Assembly (NCBI RefSeq): GCF_002939985.1
Contig: NZ_MDFM01000001.1
Span: 62,001-126,000 of the forward strand
Direction of reading: 5' to 3'
From: Xanthomonas hortorum pv. cynarae
GTDB lineage: Bacteria > Pseudomonadota > Gammaproteobacteria > Xanthomonadales > Xanthomonadaceae
DNA: 64,000 bases
Part shown: positions 59,308 to 64,000 of the stretch, piece after piece
How the letters are laid out: each line of letters opens with the position of its first letter
How positions within the stretch are numbered: the stretch's first letter is position 1
Program-made: the position numbers and the translations under genes
Notes under the pieces: generated by a model
The model's database searches: none
What the model was told of the DNA's origin: nothing
Seen by the model: only the letters and a program-made list of their open reading frames with translations

Positions 59308-59338
59308 GGCGGGCCGTTTTTCGGCCTGCCTTTGTTTT
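59308..59338 (+). terminator. Terminator-like hairpin at the start of the rpsL leader
   Basis: GGCGGGCCG-TTTTT-CGGCCTGCC (9 bp with one wobble) is followed by TTTGTTTT. It begins only a few bases after the predicted transcription start, so it may attenuate str operon transcription. Confidence 0.6.
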
Positions 59339-59380
59339 CGTGCAAGGCCGTCTCGGCCTCTCAATCAGAAGAATCAACTG

Positions 59381-59755
59381 ATGACGACGATCAATCAGCT
59401 GGTCCGCAAGCCTCGGCAAGCGACCACCTACAAGAGTGCCTCCCCGGCACTGGACAAGTGTCCGCAGCGCCGCGGCGTCTGCACACGCGTCTACACCACT
59501 ACCCCGAAGAAGCCGAACTCGGCCCTGCGTAAGGTTGCCAAAGTGCGCCTGACGAACCAGGAAGAGATCATCAGCTACATCGGTGGTGAAGGCCACAACC
59601 TGCAGGAGCACTCCGTGGTCCTGATTCGCGGTGGCCGCGTCAAGGATCTTCCCGGTGTGCGTTATCACACCGTCCGTGGTTCGCTGGACGCCGCCGGCGT
59701 CGCAAAGCGCCGTCAAGGTCGTTCCAAGTACGGCGCCAAGCGCCCGAAGAGCTAA
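59381..59755 (+). CDS. rpsL: 30S ribosomal protein S12
   Basis: The 124-residue protein has the S12 signatures [18 protein letters not shown] and [17 protein letters not shown]. The lysines linked to streptomycin sensitivity (K43 and the lysine in VKDLPG) are wild type. The ATG at 59381 gives [13 protein letters not shown]; the open frame upstream is leader sequence. rpsG follows 12 bp downstream. Confidence 0.98.
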   Translation: MTTINQLVRKPRQATTYKSASPALDKCPQRRGVCTRVYTTTPKKPNSALRKVAKVRLTNQEEIISYIGGEGHNLQEHSVVLIRGGRVKDLPGVRYHTVRGSLDAAGVAKRRQGRSKYGAKRPKS

Positions 59756-59767
59756 GGAAATACTCCA

Positions 59768-60235
59768 ATGTCCCGTAAAGGTTCTACTCCGCAGCGCACC
59801 GTCCTGCCTGATCCAAAGCATGGCAGCGAAACCATTGCCCGCTTCATCAATATGGTGATGCAAAGTGGCAAGAAGTCGGTTGCTGAGAAAATTGTCTATG
59901 GCGCGATGGACGTCATTGGCGAAAAGAATCCGAATGCCGTCGAGCTGGTGCAAAAAGCACTGGACAACGTGGCCCCGGCTGTCGAAGTTAAATCGCGTCG
60001 CGTCGGTGGTGCTACCTATCAGGTGCCCGTCGAAGTGCGCTCCTCCCGTCGCACGGCGCTGGCAATGCGCTGGTTGATCGATTCCGCGCGCAAGCGTGGC
60101 GAGAACACCATGCCGCGCAAGCTGGCTGCAGAACTGCTGGACGCCTCGGAAAGCCGTGGCGGCGCGATCAAGAAGCGCGAAGAGACGCACCGTATGGCGG
60201 AGGCGAACAAGGCGTTCGCACACTACCGCTGGTGA
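59768..60235 (+). CDS. rpsG: 30S ribosomal protein S7
   Basis: The 155-residue protein has the S7 motif [33 protein letters not shown] near its start and ends with [15 protein letters not shown]. It nucleates assembly of the 30S head and in E. coli represses the str operon. ATG at 59768. A 140-bp gap with three hairpins lies before fusA. Confidence 0.98.
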   Translation: MSRKGSTPQRTVLPDPKHGSETIARFINMVMQSGKKSVAEKIVYGAMDVIGEKNPNAVELVQKALDNVAPAVEVKSRRVGGATYQVPVEVRSSRRTALAMRWLIDSARKRGENTMPRKLAAELLDASESRGGAIKKREETHRMAEANKAFAHYRW

Positions 60236-60263
60236 CCTCGTGGGCCTTGGTAACGGGGCCCTT

Positions 60264-60342
60264 CAGCACCATCTGAGTGCTGTTTGCGACGCGCGATTGG
60301 CGTCGCATCTAAATCCGAAGGCCGCCGAAAGGCGGCGTTCGG
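60264..60342 (+). promoter_or_regulatory. Three hairpins between rpsG and fusA
   Basis: CAGCAC/GTGCTG (60264-60282), GCGACGC/GCGTCGC (60286-60306), and CCGAA-G-GCCGCC-GAAA-GGCGGC-G-TTCGG with a GNRA tetraloop (60315-60342). They occupy most of the spacer and could regulate fusA translation or mRNA processing. Confidence 0.6.
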
Positions 60343-60375
60343 CCATCCGAAATCCAAGAAATTGAGAGGCTCCCC

Positions 60376-62493
60376 GTGGCCCGCACCACCCCTATCGAGC
60401 GTTACCGCAACTTCGGCATCATGGCTCACATCGATGCCGGCAAGACCACCACCTCCGAGCGCATCCTGTTTTACACCGGCGTCAGTCACAAGATCGGCGA
60501 AGTCCATGACGGCGCCGCGGTGATGGACTGGATGGAGCAGGAGCAGGAGCGTGGTATCACCATCACCTCCGCTGCCACCACCGCGTTCTGGTCGGGTATG
60601 GACAAGTCCATGCCGCAGCATCGCCTCAACATCATCGATACCCCCGGGCACGTCGACTTCACCATCGAAGTGGAGCGCTCCTTGCGCGTGCTCGACGGTG
60701 CGGTGTTCGTGCTGTGCGCCGTGGGTGGCGTGCAGCCGCAGTCCGAGACCGTGTGGCGCCAGGCCAACAAGTATTCCGTGCCGCGTATGGCCTTCGTCAA
60801 CAAGATGGACCGTACCGGTGCCAACTTCGACAAGGTCGTCGAGCAGCTGAAGGCCCGTCTGGGAGCCTACGCCGTGCCGATGCAGGTGCCGATCGGTGCT
60901 GAAGACGGTTTCGAGGGCGTGGTCGACCTGCTGAAGATGAAGGCGATCCATTGGGATGTTGCCTCGCAGGGCACCACCTTCGAATACGGTGACATCCCGG
61001 CCGATCTGGTCGAGATTGCGACCGAGGCGCGTTCGTTCATGGTTGAAGCGGCTGCAGAAGCCAGCGAAGACCTGATGGACAAGTACCTCAACGAAGGCGA
61101 CCTGACCGAAGAAGAGATCCTGGTGGGTCTGCGCGAGCGCACCCTGAAGGTCGAGATCGTGCCGGTGTTCTGTGGCTCGGCGTTCAAGAACAAGGGCGTG
61201 CAGGCCATGCTCGACGGCGTCGTGCACCTGTTGCCGTCGCCGGCCGACCGTCCGCCGGTCCAGGGCATCGACGAAGACGAGAAGGAAGACACCCGTCCGG
61301 CGACCGATACCGCGCCGTTCTCGGCGTTGGCGTTCAAGATCATGACCGACCCGTTCGTGGGCTCGCTGACGTTCTTCCGTGTCTATTCGGGCACGCTGAA
61401 CTCCGGCGACCAGGTCTATAACCCGGTCAAGTCGAAGAAAGAGCGCGTGGGCCGCATCCTGCAGATGCATTCCAACAATCGCGAAGAGATCAAGGAAGTG
61501 CGCGCGGGTGACATCGCCGCAGCCGTGGGTCTGAAGGACGTCACCACCGGCGATACGCTGTGTGCGCAGGACAAGATCATCACCCTGGAGCGCATGATTT
61601 TCCCGGAGCCGGTGATCTCGATGGCGGTGGAGCCGAAGACCAAGTCGGACCAGGAAAAGATGGGTACGGCCCTGGGTCGTCTGGCGCAGGAAGATCCCTC
61701 GTTCCGCGTCAAGACCGACGAAGAATCCGGCCAGACCATCATCTCCGGCATGGGCGAGTTGCACCTGGACATCATCGTCGACCGCATGCGTCGCGAGTTC
61801 AATGTCGAGGCCAACGTTGGCAAGCCGCAGGTTGCGTATCGCGAAACGATCCGCAAGACCGACGTCAAGTCCGACTACAAGCATGCCAAGCAGTCCGGTG
61901 GTAAGGGTCAGTACGGTCACGTGGTGATCGAGCTGTCGCCGATGACCGAAGAAGATCGCAAGAACGATAACGTCAAAGACGATTTCCTCTTCATCAACGA
62001 CATCACCGGCGGCATCATTCCGAAGGAATTCATCCCCTCGGTCGAAAAGGGTCTGCGCGAAACGATCACCAGTGGTCCGATCGCCGGCTTCCCGGTGGTG
62101 GGTGTCAAGGTCAAGCTGGTGTTCGGCTCGTACCATGACGTCGACTCCTCGGAAATGGCGTTCAAGCTGGCCGCGTCTATGGCGTTCAAGCAGGGCTTTG
62201 CGAAAGCCAGCCCGGTGTTGCTTGAGCCGATCATGAAGGTCGAGATCGTCAGCCCGGAGGATTACCTGGGTGACGTGATGGGCGACGTGAGCCGCCGTCG
62301 TGGCGTGTTGCAGGGTCAGGACGACAGCCCGTCGGGCAAGATCATCAATGCGATGATTCCGCTGGGTGAGATGTTCGGTTACGCGACTTCGCTGCGCTCG
62401 ATGAGCCAGGGTCGCGCAACGTTCTCGATGGAATTCGACCATTACGAAGAAGCGCCGACCAACATCGCCGACGCTGTCACCAAGAAGGGCTGA
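60376..62493 (+). CDS. fusA: Elongation factor G
   Basis: The 705-residue translocase has G1 [19 protein letters not shown], the switch [35 protein letters not shown] (G4) and all five domains through [20 protein letters not shown]. coli EF-G has 704 residues. The start is a GTG at 60376, preceded by GAGAGG. tuf copy 2 follows after 50 bp. No fusidic acid resistance change can be assigned by eye. Confidence 0.98.
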   Translation: MARTTPIERYRNFGIMAHIDAGKTTTSERILFYTGVSHKIGEVHDGAAVMDWMEQEQERGITITSAATTAFWSGMDKSMPQHRLNIIDTPGHVDFTIEVERSLRVLDGAVFVLCAVGGVQPQSETVWRQANKYSVPRMAFVNKMDRTGANFDKVVEQLKARLGAYAVPMQVPIGAEDGFEGVVDLLKMKAIHWDVASQGTTFEYGDIPADLVEIATEARSFMVEAAAEASEDLMDKYLNEGDLTEEEILVGLRERTLKVEIVPVFCGSAFKNKGVQAMLDGVVHLLPSPADRPPVQGIDEDEKEDTRPATDTAPFSALAFKIMTDPFVGSLTFFRVYSGTLNSGDQVYNPVKSKKERVGRILQMHSNNREEIKEVRAGDIAAAVGLKDVTTGDTLCAQDKIITLERMIFPEPVISMAVEPKTKSDQEKMGTALGRLAQEDPSFRVKTDEESGQTIISGMGELHLDIIVDRMRREFNVEANVGKPQVAYRETIRKTDVKSDYKHAKQSGGKGQYGHVVIELSPMTEEDRKNDNVKDDFLFINDITGGIIPKEFIPSVEKGLRETITSGPIAGFPVVGVKVKLVFGSYHDVDSSEMAFKLAASMAFKQGFAKASPVLLEPIMKVEIVSPEDYLGDVMGDVSRRRGVLQGQDDSPSGKIINAMIPLGEMFGYATSLRSMSQGRATFSMEFDHYEEAPTNIADAVTKKG

Positions 62494-62543
62494 GTTCGCT
62501 CAGCCGCTTCAAACAAAATTTTCCAATTAGAGGTTAGTGAGTC

Positions 62544-63734
<1,191 letters not shown>

Positions 63735-63742
63735 GTGCCTGC

Positions 63743-63769
63743 GATCCGGCGACGCCTCGTCGCCGGATC
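63743..63769 (+). other. Perfect 12-bp hairpin after tuf copy 2
   Basis: GATCCGGCGACG-CCT-CGTCGCCGGATC forms directly after the stop and lacks a U run. It lies 21 bp before the terminator and may protect the tuf mRNA end. Confidence 0.65.
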
Positions 63770-63789
63770 AGCACGTAAGCAACGCAAGG

Positions 63790-63814
63790 GGTCGGCGCAA
63801 GCCGGCCTTTTTTT
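63790..63814 (+). terminator. Rho-independent terminator of the str operon
   Basis: GGTCGGC-GCAA-GCCGGCC (7 bp with one wobble, GNRA-type loop) followed by seven T. Confidence 0.9.
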
Positions 63815-63861
63815 GTTGAGCGGAAATGTGCGCGTGCAATGCGATTCGCAGGGTAGAGCGC

Positions 63862-63890
63862 TTGCGCCAGTAAAAACAGCTCGCTATAAT
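63862..63890 (+). promoter_or_regulatory. Strong promoter at the right edge, probably for the S10 operon
   Basis: TTGCGC (63862-63867) and a perfect TATAAT (63885-63890) with a 17-bp spacer. No ORF starts before the window ends. In most bacteria rpsJ follows tuf, so the S10 ribosomal operon is the expected target; this is inferred from gene order. Confidence 0.75.
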
Positions 63891-64000
63891 GCACGGCTCG
63901 GTGTCCCTGGGTAGGGCGCAGAGTTACAGCGAAAAGAACGGCAGGACGCCGCTCGTGTTCGCCAGACCGGGAAGGTCGCGTTGCATGGAGCACTCAACAA

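Overview
The window is chromosomal DNA from a gammaproteobacterium of the genus Xanthomonas. It is GC-rich and densely coded. It carries the ahpC-ahpF-oxyR operon, a Xanthomonas-type proline iminopeptidase with the triad at residues 110/266/294, a close homologue of the crystallised X. campestris TPR-GT41 O-GlcNAc-transferase-like protein, and a CRP/Clp-type site in front of subtilisin-like exoprotease genes. As far as I can recall the X. campestris pv. campestris OGT-like sequence, this one differs at scattered positions, so another species of the genus is more likely.

Left part (1-19.8 kb). This is mostly minus-strand metabolism and stress genes: a partial DJ-1/PfpI gene, transaldolase, rnk, and the peroxide operon (read ahpC, ahpF, oxyR) with an OxyR-like box directly upstream of a good promoter. 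Next come prmC and pip on the plus strand. A tightly overlapping minus-strand set follows (nitroreductase, 5'-3' exonuclease, NUDIX, N-formylglutamate amidohydrolase-like). Then come a large DUF1631 gene, a divergent hydrolase/TetR pair with two matching operator-like palindromes, an ECF sigma/membrane protein/DUF3106 module, sufT and ilvE.

Middle (19.8-33.5 kb). Three tandem secreted subtilisin-like proteases are present. The first is preceded by a perfect TGTGA-N6-TCACA site and a structured leader. After them come ybaK, a one-domain asparaginase, DUF2069, wrbA, yihY, a TlpA-like lipoprotein, an acylphosphatase, an unknown two-helix membrane protein, ppk2 and moaB. About 0.9 kb of non-coding repeat DNA with palindromes and G-quadruplex-type motifs ends this part.

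Right part (33.5-64 kb). This is one long information-processing block. OGT-like gene, prfA and hemA lie on the minus strand. On the plus strand follow a TPR protein, lolB, ispE, tRNA-Gln, prs, rplY, pth, ychF, tRNA-Tyr-Gly-Thr, tuf copy 1, tRNA-Trp, secE, nusG, rplKAJL, rpoBC, rpsL, rpsG, fusA and tuf copy 2. A strong promoter near the right edge probably serves the S10 ribosomal protein operon just outside the window. Many intercistronic spacers in this block hold long hairpins that look like attenuators or processing sites.

I see no complete insertion sequence, prophage, CRISPR array or rRNA. The most unusual features are the subtilase triplet with its Clp site and leader, the GT41 protein coupled to prfA in the slot normally held by prmC, the repeat/G4 block beside it, the paired TetR operators, and a terminator-like hairpin at the start of the str operon transcript.
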